Shown piece by piece: positions 1 through 8,061 of a stretch of DNA of 64,000 bases. Source of the DNA: CAZUXY01 sp964624235 (GTDB taxonomy: Bacteria; Spirochaetota; UBA4802; UBA5368). How positions within the stretch are numbered: position 1 is the first letter of the stretch; every line of letters begins with the position of its first letter. The stretch covers positions 1-64,000 of the forward strand of contig CAZUXY010000006.1 in NCBI GenBank assembly GCA_964624235.1, in the 5' to 3' direction. The translations under genes and the position numbers were made by a program. Below the pieces are notes generated by a model. That model saw nothing but the letters and a program-made list of their open reading frames with translations, was not told the DNA's origin and searched no databases.

Positions 1-890
1 GTCGTATCGGCAAGCCATGCCTTGGGATCGGTGGAAACCGAAACGACCAGCGAGCTTTCCCCCGCAACAAACTCCATTTCCCTGAAACTTTCCTCATCAG
101 CTACGGGAACCGATCCGTAAAAGTAACCCCTGTGGAACCGGACATTTTTTCCCTGAAGCGCGTTGATAATATCCATTATCAACTCCTTCGCGCCTTCCCG
201 GTCGTCCGCCAGCGCCCGTTCCACAATCCCGATCCATTCACCTTTCAGCGCAACAGGGTCGGGAGTTTGCCTTTCCTTCCATTTATATTGACGATTATTC
301 CGCCCTTTTTGCCCGAGAGTATTCATTACGGCAAAAAGATAATCTAAGTTAATACCTTTAATTGTACAGAAAAGGTAAGAAAAATTTGCCAGTTCATGGA
401 ATTTTACCCCCAGTGACTGCAGGCGGTTCAACAACAGGGATACGGAAAGAGGTTTCTTTTCCCGTTCGAATCCCAGCAGGCCCAGCAGAAAAAGATTCAA
501 CTCGAAAATCGATTTTATGCCCCTCAGCCCATCCGATTGGCCTCTGACAGAGGCGAATGCTTCGGTCTCAGCAGATGGGTAAACCGTATACTCCAGCAGC
601 GGATTATATGCCCCACTCCCACCCCGGCTTTCAATTCTGAAAAAGAGAGAGTCGGCGGTTTTTTTGTCCATCACCAGGACGATGGTTTTGCCGTCAGGTA
701 TTCCCCTGAGGAATTCCGCCTGGAGCCTGTTCCCTTTGATGTCGATCAGCGCCCGGGTGTTACTGAACTTTTCCAGCACCCGTGCGACAAACCTTGTGCC
801 GGGATCTGCCTTGCGTATATCCTCGGGGATCCCCGCCCTGGCGGAAACCGCTATGGTGCTGTCGCTAATCCTCACGGTCGAAAAGCCCAT
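1..890 (-). CDS. FliK-like hypothetical protein, C-terminus cut by the window start
   Basis: Reading the reverse strand from an ATG at 888-890 gives an open frame of 296 codons that runs off the window edge without a stop, so the gene is incomplete. The N-terminal third contains a GTRFVARVLEKF segment followed by a short basic stretch and GIPDGKTIVLVM. This resembles the small beta domain of flagellar hook-length control (FliK) relatives. It overlaps the end of rnhB by 26 bp and is the last visible member of the rpsP-rnhB operon. In several bacterial groups a FliK-like gene, often followed by an FlhB C-terminal homologue, sits after rnhB. That is the main contextual support. No good ribosome binding site is seen, so the start is uncertain. 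Confidence 0.6.
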   Translation of the reverse strand, partial: MGFSTVRISDSTIAVSARAGIPEDIRKADPGTRFVARVLEKFSNTRALIDIKGNRLQAEFLRGIPDGKTIVLVMDKKTADSLFFRIESRGGSGAYNPLLEYTVYPSAETEAFASVRGQSDGLRGIKSIFELNLFLLGLLGFEREKKPLSVSLLLNRLQSLGVKFHELANFSYLFCTIKGINLDYLFAVMNTLGQKGRNNRQYKWKERQTPDPVALKGEWIGIVERALADDREGAKELIMDIINALQGKNVRFHRGYFYGSVPVADEESFREMEFVAGESSLVVSVSTDPKAWLADT

Positions 891-1545
891 TTTGCGAAAT
901 CAACGTCTTGACCGGATCGAAGCTCTTTCGATGAATGGGACAGGGCCCGTTTTTGACAATCGCCTCCCGGTGGTCTCTGGTCCCATATCCTTTGTTTTTC
1001 CCCAGACAATAACCCGGGTACCGGTGATCCAGCCTGCAGAGTATCTCGTCCCTCCTTACCTTGGCAACGATACTCGCCGATGCAATCGAAAACGAGTTAC
1101 GATCACCGGCAATCTGCGATATCACGGGAACCCCGCAAGAAAAAACGAACCTGCCGTCCATTAATACCACATCAGGCTTAAGGGAAACAGTCTCAAGCAT
1201 GCGGTTGAGGGCATACTCAGTGGCACCATTGACATTGAGGCGATCCACAACCTTGTGTGACACCATGAGCGAGCACGTACAAAGGGAGTGTTCGGCTATG
1301 ATACCCAGGGCACGCATTCTACAGGAGGGACTTATCTTTTTGGAATCGTTGATGTGCAGTTGGAATTCACGGGGGGGGGCGCTGATAACGGGAATTCCGA
1401 AGATGACCAGACCCAGACACAGAGGTCCCGCAAGAGCACCCCTGCCCACTTCATCTACCCCCGCGATTAGTTCATAACCCTGCCGTAAGAGCTCCAGTTC
1501 TATTCTAAACGAAGGGGCTTTTTGATTTTCAGTGCCGGATAGCAC
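865..1545 (-). CDS. rnhB: Ribonuclease HII
   Basis: The protein has 226 residues and removes RNA from RNA-DNA hybrids, including misincorporated ribonucleotides. The RNase HII signature GVDEVGRGALAGPL lies near residues 29-42 with the Asp-Glu metal ligands. A further Asp is in NDSKK, another in VVLMDG, and SIASASIVAKVRRD matches the conserved C-terminal part of the active site. The start is a GTG at 1543-1545, preceded by AGGA, 6 bp after the rplS stop. The spacing and order show it is co-transcribed with rplS and trmD. Its 3' end overlaps the FliK-like gene. Confidence 0.95.
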   Translation of the reverse strand: MLSGTENQKAPSFRIELELLRQGYELIAGVDEVGRGALAGPLCLGLVIFGIPVISAPPREFQLHINDSKKISPSCRMRALGIIAEHSLCTCSLMVSHKVVDRLNVNGATEYALNRMLETVSLKPDVVLMDGRFVFSCGVPVISQIAGDRNSFSIASASIVAKVRRDEILCRLDHRYPGYCLGKNKGYGTRDHREAIVKNGPCPIHRKSFDPVKTLISQNGLFDRED

Positions 1546-1551
1546 ACGTTC

Positions 1552-1977
1552 CTATGCGTTTTCACCTTCCGGAGTGCCGTTTCCCGCATCGGAGGTTACG
1601 GTCGCCTGGATTTTTATCTTGGATGAGGATTTGCTTCTTTTTTCTTTAAGTTTGGCTGATTTACCCGTTCTCTCTCTCAGAAAATAGAGTTTCGCCCTGT
1701 TGGCCTTGCCTTTACGGATCACATCGATTTTTGATATCCTGGTGGTATAAAGAGGAAACACCCTTTCAACACCCACATCATAGGATATCCTTCTCACCGT
1801 AAAGGTCTTACTGATGCCTTTGTTGTCGATGGTGATGACGATCCCTTCGAATACCTGTATCCTTTCCCGGTTTCCCTCCACGATCTTATAATGCACTTTG
1901 ACAGTGTCACCGACCTCAAAATTGATTGTACGTTCTACCGGAAAAATTTCCTTTTCTACGATTTTCTTCAGATCCAT
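1552..1977 (-). CDS. rplS: 50S ribosomal protein L19
   Basis: The 141-residue protein carries the L19 core: FEVGDTVKVHYKI, QVFEGIVI, a TFTVRRISYDVGVERVFPL segment and the RGKANRAKLYFLRERTGK-type C-terminus. It binds at the 30S-50S interface. It is longer than the usual ~115 residues because of a basic, then Ser/Thr-rich tail of about 30 residues after the family core. The start ATG overlaps the trmD stop in a TAATG arrangement, which indicates translational coupling. Confidence 0.96.
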   Translation of the reverse strand: MDLKKIVEKEIFPVERTINFEVGDTVKVHYKIVEGNRERIQVFEGIVITIDNKGISKTFTVRRISYDVGVERVFPLYTTRISKIDVIRKGKANRAKLYFLRERTGKSAKLKEKRSKSSSKIKIQATVTSDAGNGTPEGENA

Positions 1978-2678
1978 TATTTTTCTCCTTCTTTTATGCT
2001 CAGATAGCGTGCATATAAATCAGGTCTGACCTTTCTGGTTTTTTCTATACGCTGTTCCCGTCGCCACTCACGGATCCTGGCATGATTCCCGCTCAACAGA
2101 ACCTCGGGCACCTTCATGCCTTCTATCTCTGCGGGTCTGGTATATTGCGGATATTCCAGCAGGCCGCCCTCAAAAGTTTCCTCCAGCAGGGATTCAGTGT
2201 TTGACATGAAGCCCGGTATATAACGCGCCAGTGAATCCAGAATGACCAGTGCCGCAAATTCCCCGCCGGATAGCACGTAATCCCCTATAGATATCTCCTG
2301 ATGTACATACCGGTCGATTACCCTCTGGTCCACTCCTTCATAATGACCGCATATTATGCAAATCTCTTTAATCCGGGAAAGCTCCTCCACCATTTCCTGG
2401 TTGTACTGCCGCCCCGAGGGGCTCGTAAGGATAATCCTTGCACCGCTGTTGCGCATCGGTTCAAGGGCCCGGAAGAGGGGCCCAGGCATCAGCACCATGC
2501 CGCTCCCTCCTCCATAAGGGTAATCGTCACACTGGTTGTACGTTCCCTCGGAATAGTCCCTCAGGTTGACAAGCCCCACTTCCAGTATCTTCGACCGGAC
2601 AGCTTTTCCGAGCAAACCGGCCGAAAGGGGACCCGAAAAAAACTCCGGGAAAAGAGTGATAATCTTTACCGAGGTCAA
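1977..2678 (-). CDS. trmD: tRNA (guanine-N1-)-methyltransferase
   Basis: TrmD methylates G37 of tRNAs with S-adenosylmethionine and prevents frameshifting. The 233-residue protein has the trefoil-knot SPOUT landmarks ITLFPEFF at the N-terminus, YGGGSGMVLMPGPL, ICGHYEGVDQRVID and ISIGDYVLSGGEFAALV, followed by the C-terminal domain ending in YARYLSIKEG. The best start is a TTG at 2676-2678, since no ATG or GTG lies near the family N-terminus. It is separated from rimM by 194 bp containing two hairpins, unlike the tight spacing of the rest of the operon. Confidence 0.95.
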   Translation of the reverse strand: MTSVKIITLFPEFFSGPLSAGLLGKAVRSKILEVGLVNLRDYSEGTYNQCDDYPYGGGSGMVLMPGPLFRALEPMRNSGARIILTSPSGRQYNQEMVEELSRIKEICIICGHYEGVDQRVIDRYVHQEISIGDYVLSGGEFAALVILDSLARYIPGFMSNTESLLEETFEGGLLEYPQYTRPAEIEGMKVPEVLLSGNHARIREWRREQRIEKTRKVRPDLYARYLSIKEGEK

Positions 2679-2720
2679 AGCGGCCTGAACAGTCTCCGGA
2701 ATTATCTTATGGGCACCTCT

Positions 2721-2758
2721 AAAAAAAGAATTTTCTGTTATACCACTATTAAAAATTC
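2721..2758 (-). terminator. Terminator-like hairpin with T7 run in the rimM-trmD gap
   Basis: On the minus strand the arms GAATTTT and AAAATTC (2752-2758 and 2728-2734) flank a 17-nt loop and are followed directly by seven T residues (2721-2727). The stem is AT-rich, so termination may be partial. It lies 43 bp before the trmD start and could reduce trmD-rplS-rnhB expression relative to the ribosomal part of the operon. Confidence 0.4.
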
Positions 2759-2785
2759 TGATTTTTTACTTTTGCATGTGCCCGC

Positions 2786-2823
2786 AAGGGAACATTCAAA
2801 ACACAATACTTAGAAGTTCCCTT
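2786..2823 (-). repeat. Inverted repeat in the rimM-trmD gap
   Basis: Perfect 8-bp arms AAGGGAAC (2786-2793) and GTTCCCTT (2816-2823) enclose a 22-nt loop. A direct repeat of the type CATG(TG)CCCGCA(A)GGGAA overlaps one arm (2775-2792) and recurs at 2851-2865. It may be a processing site or an RNA structure in the operon transcript. Confidence 0.4.
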
Positions 2824-2872
2824 ATATTCGCACGCCCCGCGGGTCTTTCACATGCCCGCAGGGAAGAAATAA

Positions 2873-3406
2873 TTATTCCTCTATGATCCCCTCGACAGGA
2901 GTTATAGTGATTCTACCGCTGGATACCCGGCTGGTGTCAACCATCTCATCCACAAAGGGTATTCGGTACTCATTGCCGCTTGTACTCTTCACCAGCAGCA
3001 CATTCCCCGATCCCGCTTCAAGGATTTCCGTTATTGATCCGAAAAGACGGTTTCGGTAGTATACTTCACAACCGATTAATTCATAATAGTAAAACGCGCC
3101 TTCTTCAAGCAATCCCCGTGTGCTCTCGGCCTCGCTGCGGAGTATCATGAGGTCCAGACCCTTGAGCTGGAGCGCAAGGTTACGGTCGGTGACCTCTTTC
3201 AGCGCGAGTACGCCCACTCTGCCCTTGTGCAATTGATAATCGCTTATTGTAAAGAGCCTGATGTCTCCCTTTTCATCAAGGTATACTGTCTTCCCCGCAG
3301 TAAACCTTTCATCAACATCGCTTATCTTAAAAATTTTAAGGCGCCCTTTCAGACCATGAGCGCCGCAGATTTTACCGATTCTAAGATACTGTACTTTTTC
3401 ACTCAA
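2873..3406 (-). CDS. rimM: 16S rRNA processing protein RimM
   Basis: RimM binds ribosomal protein S19 and assists 30S head maturation. The 177-residue protein begins with LRIGKICGAHGLKGRLKI, the typical RimM N-terminal barrel signature, and has YYYELIGCEVY and the PRC-barrel part near residues 105-170 (SGNEYRIPFVDEMV). It overlaps the khpA stop by 4 bp (ATGA), indicating coupling, and belongs to the rpsP operon. Confidence 0.94.
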   Translation of the reverse strand: MSEKVQYLRIGKICGAHGLKGRLKIFKISDVDERFTAGKTVYLDEKGDIRLFTISDYQLHKGRVGVLALKEVTDRNLALQLKGLDLMILRSEAESTRGLLEEGAFYYYELIGCEVYYRNRLFGSITEILEAGSGNVLLVKSTSGNEYRIPFVDEMVDTSRVSSGRITITPVEGIIEE

Positions 3407-3639
3407 TCAAGTATTTCCAGCACTACCCTTTTCCCTGATTTGGTGGCCGATGCGTTTATTATTGTCCTGATTGCTCTTGCGATTCTCCCGTGTTTCCCTA
3501 TGACCTTTCCTATATCTTCTTTCGTAACCTTTAGTTCCAGAATGGTGGATTTCTCGCCTTCTACTTCCCGTATCTGTACTTCCTCCGGATGATCAACAAG
3601 GGACTTCACCATGTACTCCACCAGATCCTTGTAATTCAT
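3403..3639 (-). CDS. khpA: KH-domain RNA-binding protein KhpA
   Basis: The 78-residue protein is almost entirely one KH domain. The GXXG loop is GKHG in DIGKVIGKHGRIARAIRT. Family members bind RNA, often together with KhpB/Jag, and affect cell-envelope growth and ribosome-linked processes. It sits between rpsP and rimM, the standard location of this gene in many phyla, with 16 bp to rpsP and a 4-bp overlap with rimM. The length matches the family. Confidence 0.93.
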   Translation of the reverse strand: MNYKDLVEYMVKSLVDHPEEVQIREVEGEKSTILELKVTKEDIGKVIGKHGRIARAIRTIINASATKSGKRVVLEILD

Positions 3640-3655
3640 TTCCGCCTCCCGGGTA

Positions 3656-3919
3656 TTATTGTACCTTCTTGAACCTCTTCCACACTCCTGTTTTCTTTAG
3701 AAGTTTCGCAATGGTTGCGGTCGGCTGGGCTCCTTTATTCAGCCATTCCAGGACCTTTTCTTCATTAATAGAAAACTGGCTCCCTTCGGAAATCGGCTGA
3801 TACTGACCGAGGTTTTCTACGGCAACACCGTCCCGTCGATTTCTTTCATCCATCACCACTACTCTGTAGAAGGGTTTTTTCTTCTTTCCAACCCTCTGTA
3901 ATCGTATCTTTACCGACAC
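3656..3919 (-). CDS. rpsP: 30S ribosomal protein S16
   Basis: The 87-residue protein starts with SVKIRLQRVGKKKKPFYRVVVMDERNRRDG, the S16 signature region, and ends with the usual lysine-rich tail. It is the first gene of the operon. A full AGGAGGT ribosome binding site (3926-3932) precedes the ATG by 6 nt, and a promoter lies directly upstream. Confidence 0.97.
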   Translation of the reverse strand: MSVKIRLQRVGKKKKPFYRVVVMDERNRRDGVAVENLGQYQPISEGSQFSINEEKVLEWLNKGAQPTATIAKLLKKTGVWKRFKKVQ

Positions 3920-3949
3920 GGAACTACCTCCTGAGATGATTAGGGGATG

Positions 3950-3977
3950 ATTATTTATAATAGCCCTTTTTTGTCAA
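3950..3977 (-). promoter_or_regulatory. Sigma-70 type promoter of the rpsP operon
   Basis: On the minus strand a perfect TTGACA (3972-3977) is followed after 16 bp by AATAAT (3950-3955), about 30 bp before the rpsP start. It is the obvious promoter of rpsP-khpA-rimM and possibly the downstream genes. Confidence 0.75.
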
Positions 3978-4146
3978 TACAAAATAGCATCACTTCATCC
4001 TTGGTATGGCTGAATTCAAGGTGTGAACTCAGGGAAGAGTGATATATAATCCTAGTATGAATAAACAGCTCTTTAACGGCGGTGTCAACCTTTCAGAAAC
4101 GCAGATTAAAGTAGCCGGTAAAATCCGGATATACAGGTGAATGAAA

Positions 4147-4839
4147 CTACATAAGGCCCTTTAACGCCGCCAGCTTCAGTTCATGCACATTGCGGTTTAC
4201 GTCACCCCCCGCGAAGGCGGCGTTCCCCGCCACGATGATTCGCGCACCGGCCCTTACTACCGAAGCAATATTAGCGGTTGATATTCCACCGTCGACCTGC
4301 AGGGGTGCTTTCTCGGCAAGACCGTTTTTTTCAATGAAGTCCCTCAGTCTTTCGATCCTGCGCAGGGATGAGTCCATAAAGGGCTGTCCGTAAAAACCGG
4401 GCTCTACCGACATAAGGAGTATAAGATCGCAAAAAGCGGCGAGATCGAACAGGGACTCCACCGGCGTAGAGGGGTTAATAGAGATGCCCGCCCTGATTCC
4501 CGCCTCTCTGATGAGCCTCAGCAAACGGACGGGAAATCTGGTGCTTTCGTAATGGATAGTGATACACCAGGGAGCGGTTTCGATATAACCGGCTATCGAG
4601 GTATCCGGCCTCTCGATCATGAGGTGTACATCCAAGGGGATCGCCGTGTGCGTTTTCAGACTTTTAATATAACCGGGTCCTATGGTCAGGTTCGGAACGA
4701 ACTGGCCGTCCATTACATCGATATGCAGTAGATCAACCGTCTGCGGATCGAATGAACCCGCCGCCTGCCCGAGGATGCTCAGGTCCGAGGCTATGACAGA
4801 TGGAGAAATGAGTACTCCTTTATCGAATGTTTTCAGCAT
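4147..4839 (-). CDS. rpe: Ribulose-phosphate 3-epimerase
   Basis: The enzyme interconverts ribulose 5-phosphate and xylulose 5-phosphate in the pentose phosphate pathway. The 230-residue TIM barrel shows SPSVIASDLS at the start, LLHIDVMDGQFVPNLTIGP (metal-binding His and catalytic Asp), DVHLMIERP, LLMSVEPGFYGQPF and LQVDGGIS with the second catalytic Asp. The start overlaps the end of the PASTA gene by 20 bp. The two probably share a transcript, an arrangement also seen in Leptospira-type genomes (recollection, not checked). Confidence 0.95.
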   Translation of the reverse strand: MLKTFDKGVLISPSVIASDLSILGQAAGSFDPQTVDLLHIDVMDGQFVPNLTIGPGYIKSLKTHTAIPLDVHLMIERPDTSIAGYIETAPWCITIHYESTRFPVRLLRLIREAGIRAGISINPSTPVESLFDLAAFCDLILLMSVEPGFYGQPFMDSSLRRIERLRDFIEKNGLAEKAPLQVDGGISTANIASVVRAGARIIVAGNAAFAGGDVNRNVHELKLAALKGLM

Positions 4840-5836
4840 TTATCCTGATGACCTTTATGACCCTTTTTTCTTTGACAATGCTTATCCTCGCATTGCCGTT
4901 GCGATGAAATATGAAATCAATTTTCTGTCCCGGCTTCATTTCCCTGGAAAACGCGATACGCCTGGCAGCGTCGTCTTCTATGTAGGCCTCATAAAGCCCC
5001 GCTCCTTTATCGCCTGAAACCGTGAATTCCACCCTTTCATATGCTCTGTAGGTGTGTTCAACGGGTTTGTAATACAGCACCCTGAGCCTGGCCGTATCGC
5101 CCCTTTTGACCGGCACACCTTTCAAGGGTGTTTGCCCTACCACCAGGCCGCTCTGGTCGCGCTGGCTTCCCGGTATTATGTCCTGCTCTATATATAGGCC
5201 TTTGGAAAGGAGCAGATCAATACACAGGTCTATAGACTGGTTGGTCACATTGGGCATATTCAGGTCGCCCTGGGTCTTCCCCGCGGAAACCAGCAGGTTC
5301 ACCCTGCGGTTCGGACCGACTTTTTCACCGGCGCCGGGACTCTGGCCGATTACAATATTCTCGGCGCTCTTCTCGGACGGGATATAGGATATCATCCCGG
5401 CAGCCAGCGAAACCGACCGGTTATAACTGTGGAGATTCTTGAGTTTATTCAGGGCGAAAGGAAGCTCCATGCCCACCAGGCTGGGCACATCGATGGAATG
5501 CACCCCCCTGCTGACTACAAGCTTGAGGATACTCCCTTCATATACTATATCTCCCCTTTCCGGGTACTGGTCGAGAATTACACCTTCTTCGAGGTCGTGC
5601 ACATCGCGGAATTTAAGTTCAGGTTTGAGGCCGATTCTGACCAGTCCGTTATGCACATCGCTGAAATGCTTCCCCACAACGCCCGGTACCGTTACTTCCT
5701 TTTCCGGTTTAGTGAGAAAAAGCAGAATTATAGTGGAAACAAACAGGTAAAATGAAAAACCGATAAAGAATATTAGAACTACGCGACCAACCGGTTTAAA
5801 GTATTTGAATTCAGTTTTAGGAATGTTGTTGTTCAT
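4820..5836 (-). CDS. Membrane-anchored PASTA-domain protein
   Basis: The 338-residue protein has a short cytoplasmic N-terminus, one transmembrane segment around residues 17-40 (VVLIFFIGFSFYLFVSTIIL), and three PASTA repeats at about 48-110, 113-188 and 192-258. Each repeat has the VP-x-V or MPNV start and the Q-x-P-x-x-G pattern (DQYPERG, GQSPGAG, GQTPLKG). A non-PASTA C-terminal domain of about 80 residues follows. PASTA domains bind muropeptides or beta-lactams in kinases and PBPs, but there is no kinase or transpeptidase domain here, so it is a stand-alone sensor or scaffold. It overlaps rpe. Confidence 0.85.
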   Translation of the reverse strand: MNNNIPKTEFKYFKPVGRVVLIFFIGFSFYLFVSTIILLFLTKPEKEVTVPGVVGKHFSDVHNGLVRIGLKPELKFRDVHDLEEGVILDQYPERGDIVYEGSILKLVVSRGVHSIDVPSLVGMELPFALNKLKNLHSYNRSVSLAAGMISYIPSEKSAENIVIGQSPGAGEKVGPNRRVNLLVSAGKTQGDLNMPNVTNQSIDLCIDLLLSKGLYIEQDIIPGSQRDQSGLVVGQTPLKGVPVKRGDTARLRVLYYKPVEHTYRAYERVEFTVSGDKGAGLYEAYIEDDAARRIAFSREMKPGQKIDFIFHRNGNARISIVKEKRVIKVIRINAENIR

Positions 5837-6145
5837 AGGTACTTCGTCTTGTGCCGTATTCTATAATGATAGCCGTGAACCGGCCGGGGTTCAGAACCAT
5901 AGTCCCGATACCCCTTTCTCTCCCGGCTTTGCTCAATTGCGTATGGAAATGAATTAAGCACTCTTCTCTGGGGAAAGATGATCGGGGGAATGGTCTGTTC
6001 CGGACAATGAAGTATCAAAAAAAAGGGTTATAGATAAGTCAAGCATTATTGTCTTTCCCGATGGCAATTTGGGAAATTATCTTGACTGAACCGAAAGAGA
6101 GTATGACTATTTGCTCAATCGTTAAATCACCGAGTACGTGAAATC
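5837..6145. other. Intergenic region between divergent PASTA and pgsA-like genes
   Basis: 309 bp between two divergently oriented genes. A TTGACT at about 6081-6086 could be part of a plus-strand promoter but lacks a convincing -10. I see no tRNA, repeat or convincing small gene here. Confidence 0.4.
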
Positions 6146-6736
6146 ATGAAAGCAAGAGAACTCTTCTCGGGAAGGATCTTTACCCTATCCAATTTTTTAT
6201 CACTTTCGAGGATCCTGCTTGTCCCCGTGATAGGGTACTGCTTTCACATGGAAAAGACCTCGGGCATGATTAACTACAAGGGATACGCGTTACTGCTTTT
6301 CTTCATTGTAATGTTTACCGATTTCCTTGACGGTTTTCTTGCCAGGTACCTCAACCAGGTGTCACGGCTGGGTCAGTTTATAGACCCTCTGGCAGATAAG
6401 ATCTCAGCTCTCTCACTGGGTGTTCTTCTATATTATTACAGGGAGTTCCCGTTATGGCTGATTTTCATTATGGCGGCAAGGGACCTGTACGCCGTTATCG
6501 GCGGATTCCTGCTCTATTCCAGGCGCGACATTCAAACCCGTCCCAACATCATGGGTAAAGCAATGGTGTGCAGCATGGGTCTGGCCGGATTCGTGTATAT
6601 CTACAATCCATCAGTCAGCCTTTCCGGTATTTCCCTTCAGCATGTATCCATTTCATTGGTTCTTTTTTTTCTTTTACTTTCATCCTTCCTTTACTGGAAA
6701 ACCTATTCAAGGGTTTACTTTGAAAAAATGCGGTAA
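6146..6736 (+). CDS. CDP-alcohol phosphatidyltransferase (PgsA-like)
   Basis: An integral membrane enzyme of 196 residues with about five or six hydrophobic segments. The family motif D-x2-D-G-x2-A-R-x8-G-x3-D-x3-D is complete around residues 53-80 (DFLDGFLARYLN, RLGQFIDPLAD). It probably makes phosphatidylglycerophosphate or cardiolipin from CDP-diacylglycerol. The substrate cannot be fixed from sequence alone, and phosphatidylserine or cardiolipin synthase activity remain alternatives. The coding end overlaps the amidase start by 17 bp. Confidence 0.85.
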   Translation: MKARELFSGRIFTLSNFLSLSRILLVPVIGYCFHMEKTSGMINYKGYALLLFFIVMFTDFLDGFLARYLNQVSRLGQFIDPLADKISALSLGVLLYYYREFPLWLIFIMAARDLYAVIGGFLLYSRRDIQTRPNIMGKAMVCSMGLAGFVYIYNPSVSLSGISLQHVSISLVLFFLLLSSFLYWKTYSRVYFEKMR

Positions 6737-7913
6737 AATCGTCGTATCCACGGCGGTACTATTACTGTTTTTTCTTACCACCCAGGCTGATGAGCAGCGC
6801 ATCAACATCCCGTTTACGAAGATAAAGGGCCATCGATATATTTCACTCTACAGTTTGTCGGAACAGCTTAAAATCGATAATTCTTTTGACATCATTACAC
6901 AGCGTGGGAGGTTTTACCGCGGCAGCGGTACGTCAATATACCAAGTCGGTCTATCGGTCCAGCTTATTAATGGTAAATTATACACATATCCCCATGCGGT
7001 AATGCGCAGAAACGGTGAGGTTTTATTCCCCGGTGAGTTCTGTATCGATCTTATCGCGGCTTTTTATCCCGGAGTAAGGATTACCGGAACCGATGACCGT
7101 CTGGTCCTGAATTTCACAGGGTCGACTCCCGACAGGCAACCCGTAAAAACGGTCAGTAAAAAAGAACCGGGTAACTATCCACCGGAGATTAAAGACAGGA
7201 TCAGTTTTATAATTATCGATCCCGGTCATGGGGGCAAAGACCCCGGCGCCATTGGAATAGGAGGGCTTAAAGAAAAAAACATTACCCTTCAACTGGCCCT
7301 ACTGGTGGAAAAACTGCTTAAGGCAAAACTGGGAGGCATGCAGGTGATCCTGACCAGGAAAAAGGACCGCTTTCTTGAACTTGCAACCAGAACAGAGATT
7401 GCCAACAGCCACCTGAAACACAATAATAACGGTATCTTCATCAGTATACACGTTAACGCCTCCATATCCCCGAAAATATCCGGCTTTGAAACGTATTTCC
7501 TCTCCCAAAATCCTTCGAATGAGGAAGCCCGAACAACGGCGGCACTCGAAAACGATGTAATAATTCTTGAAGACAGGACAAAACGAAAGAATTACGACGA
7601 CGTTACTCACATGGAAGCGTTTATGTTCATGACCCAGATCCAGAAGGAGAGTTCACTCCTGGCGGAATCGATCCAGAGAGAGATGGACCGGGAAATACAA
7701 GAGTTCAAGTCCCGCAAGGTACGTAAAGCGGACTTTTTCGTTCTCAGAGGCGTGCTTATGCCTGCCGCCCTTATAGAAGTGGGATATATTACCAACACCA
7801 GGGAATCCGGGTACTTGAAAAAAACCGCTTACCAGAAAAAGATCGCCGAAGGTATCAGCAACGGCATCGTCTCATTTATAAAAAAATATAATGCGCTGAT
7901 AAAAAATAAATGA
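6720..7913 (+). CDS. N-acetylmuramoyl-L-alanine amidase (Amidase_3, AmiC type)
   Basis: A zinc amidase that cleaves the bond between MurNAc and the stem peptide. The preferred start is a TTG at 6720 inside the end of the preceding gene, because the frame then begins MKKCGKIVV with a clear signal peptide ending near TTQADEQ. An ATG further upstream (6642) would add residues deep inside the phosphatidyltransferase. The N-terminal part resembles a copper-amine-oxidase-like domain. The catalytic domain at about residues 165-390 has IIDPGHGGKDPG (zinc His), GLKEKNI (zinc Glu), ISIHVNAS (zinc His) and IEVGYITN (catalytic Glu). Length is 397 residues. Confidence 0.9.
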   Translation: MKKCGKIVVSTAVLLLFFLTTQADEQRINIPFTKIKGHRYISLYSLSEQLKIDNSFDIITQRGRFYRGSGTSIYQVGLSVQLINGKLYTYPHAVMRRNGEVLFPGEFCIDLIAAFYPGVRITGTDDRLVLNFTGSTPDRQPVKTVSKKEPGNYPPEIKDRISFIIIDPGHGGKDPGAIGIGGLKEKNITLQLALLVEKLLKAKLGGMQVILTRKKDRFLELATRTEIANSHLKHNNNGIFISIHVNASISPKISGFETYFLSQNPSNEEARTTAALENDVIILEDRTKRKNYDDVTHMEAFMFMTQIQKESSLLAESIQREMDREIQEFKSRKVRKADFFVLRGVLMPAALIEVGYITNTRESGYLKKTAYQKKIAEGISNGIVSFIKKYNALIKNK

Positions 7914-8061
7914 CACCGTGACGGGGCGCGGTAGATTTGATGAATTGATATATAACCTTTCCGCCGTTGCGGTCTGAAATCTGTTTTTCGTACGGTGGAT
8001 GGTATCATGCCGACCGGTTGCCGGGGGTGCGCATGATCCAGGGAGTTACAGGTGGTAATAG

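Noticed and set aside
4057..4140. 27-codon plus-strand frame after a TATAAT-like box between rpsP and rpe
   Set aside because: Too short to assess, no clear ribosome site and no supporting context.
5833..6018. Open frame of 61 codons on the minus strand in the PASTA-pgsA gap
   Set aside because: Low-complexity, basic sequence without any family pattern, ribosome site or conserved feature.
6642..6719. Upstream ATG for the amidase gene
   Set aside because: It lies deep inside the phosphatidyltransferase gene and would place a hydrophobic stretch before the signal peptide; the TTG at 6720 is better.
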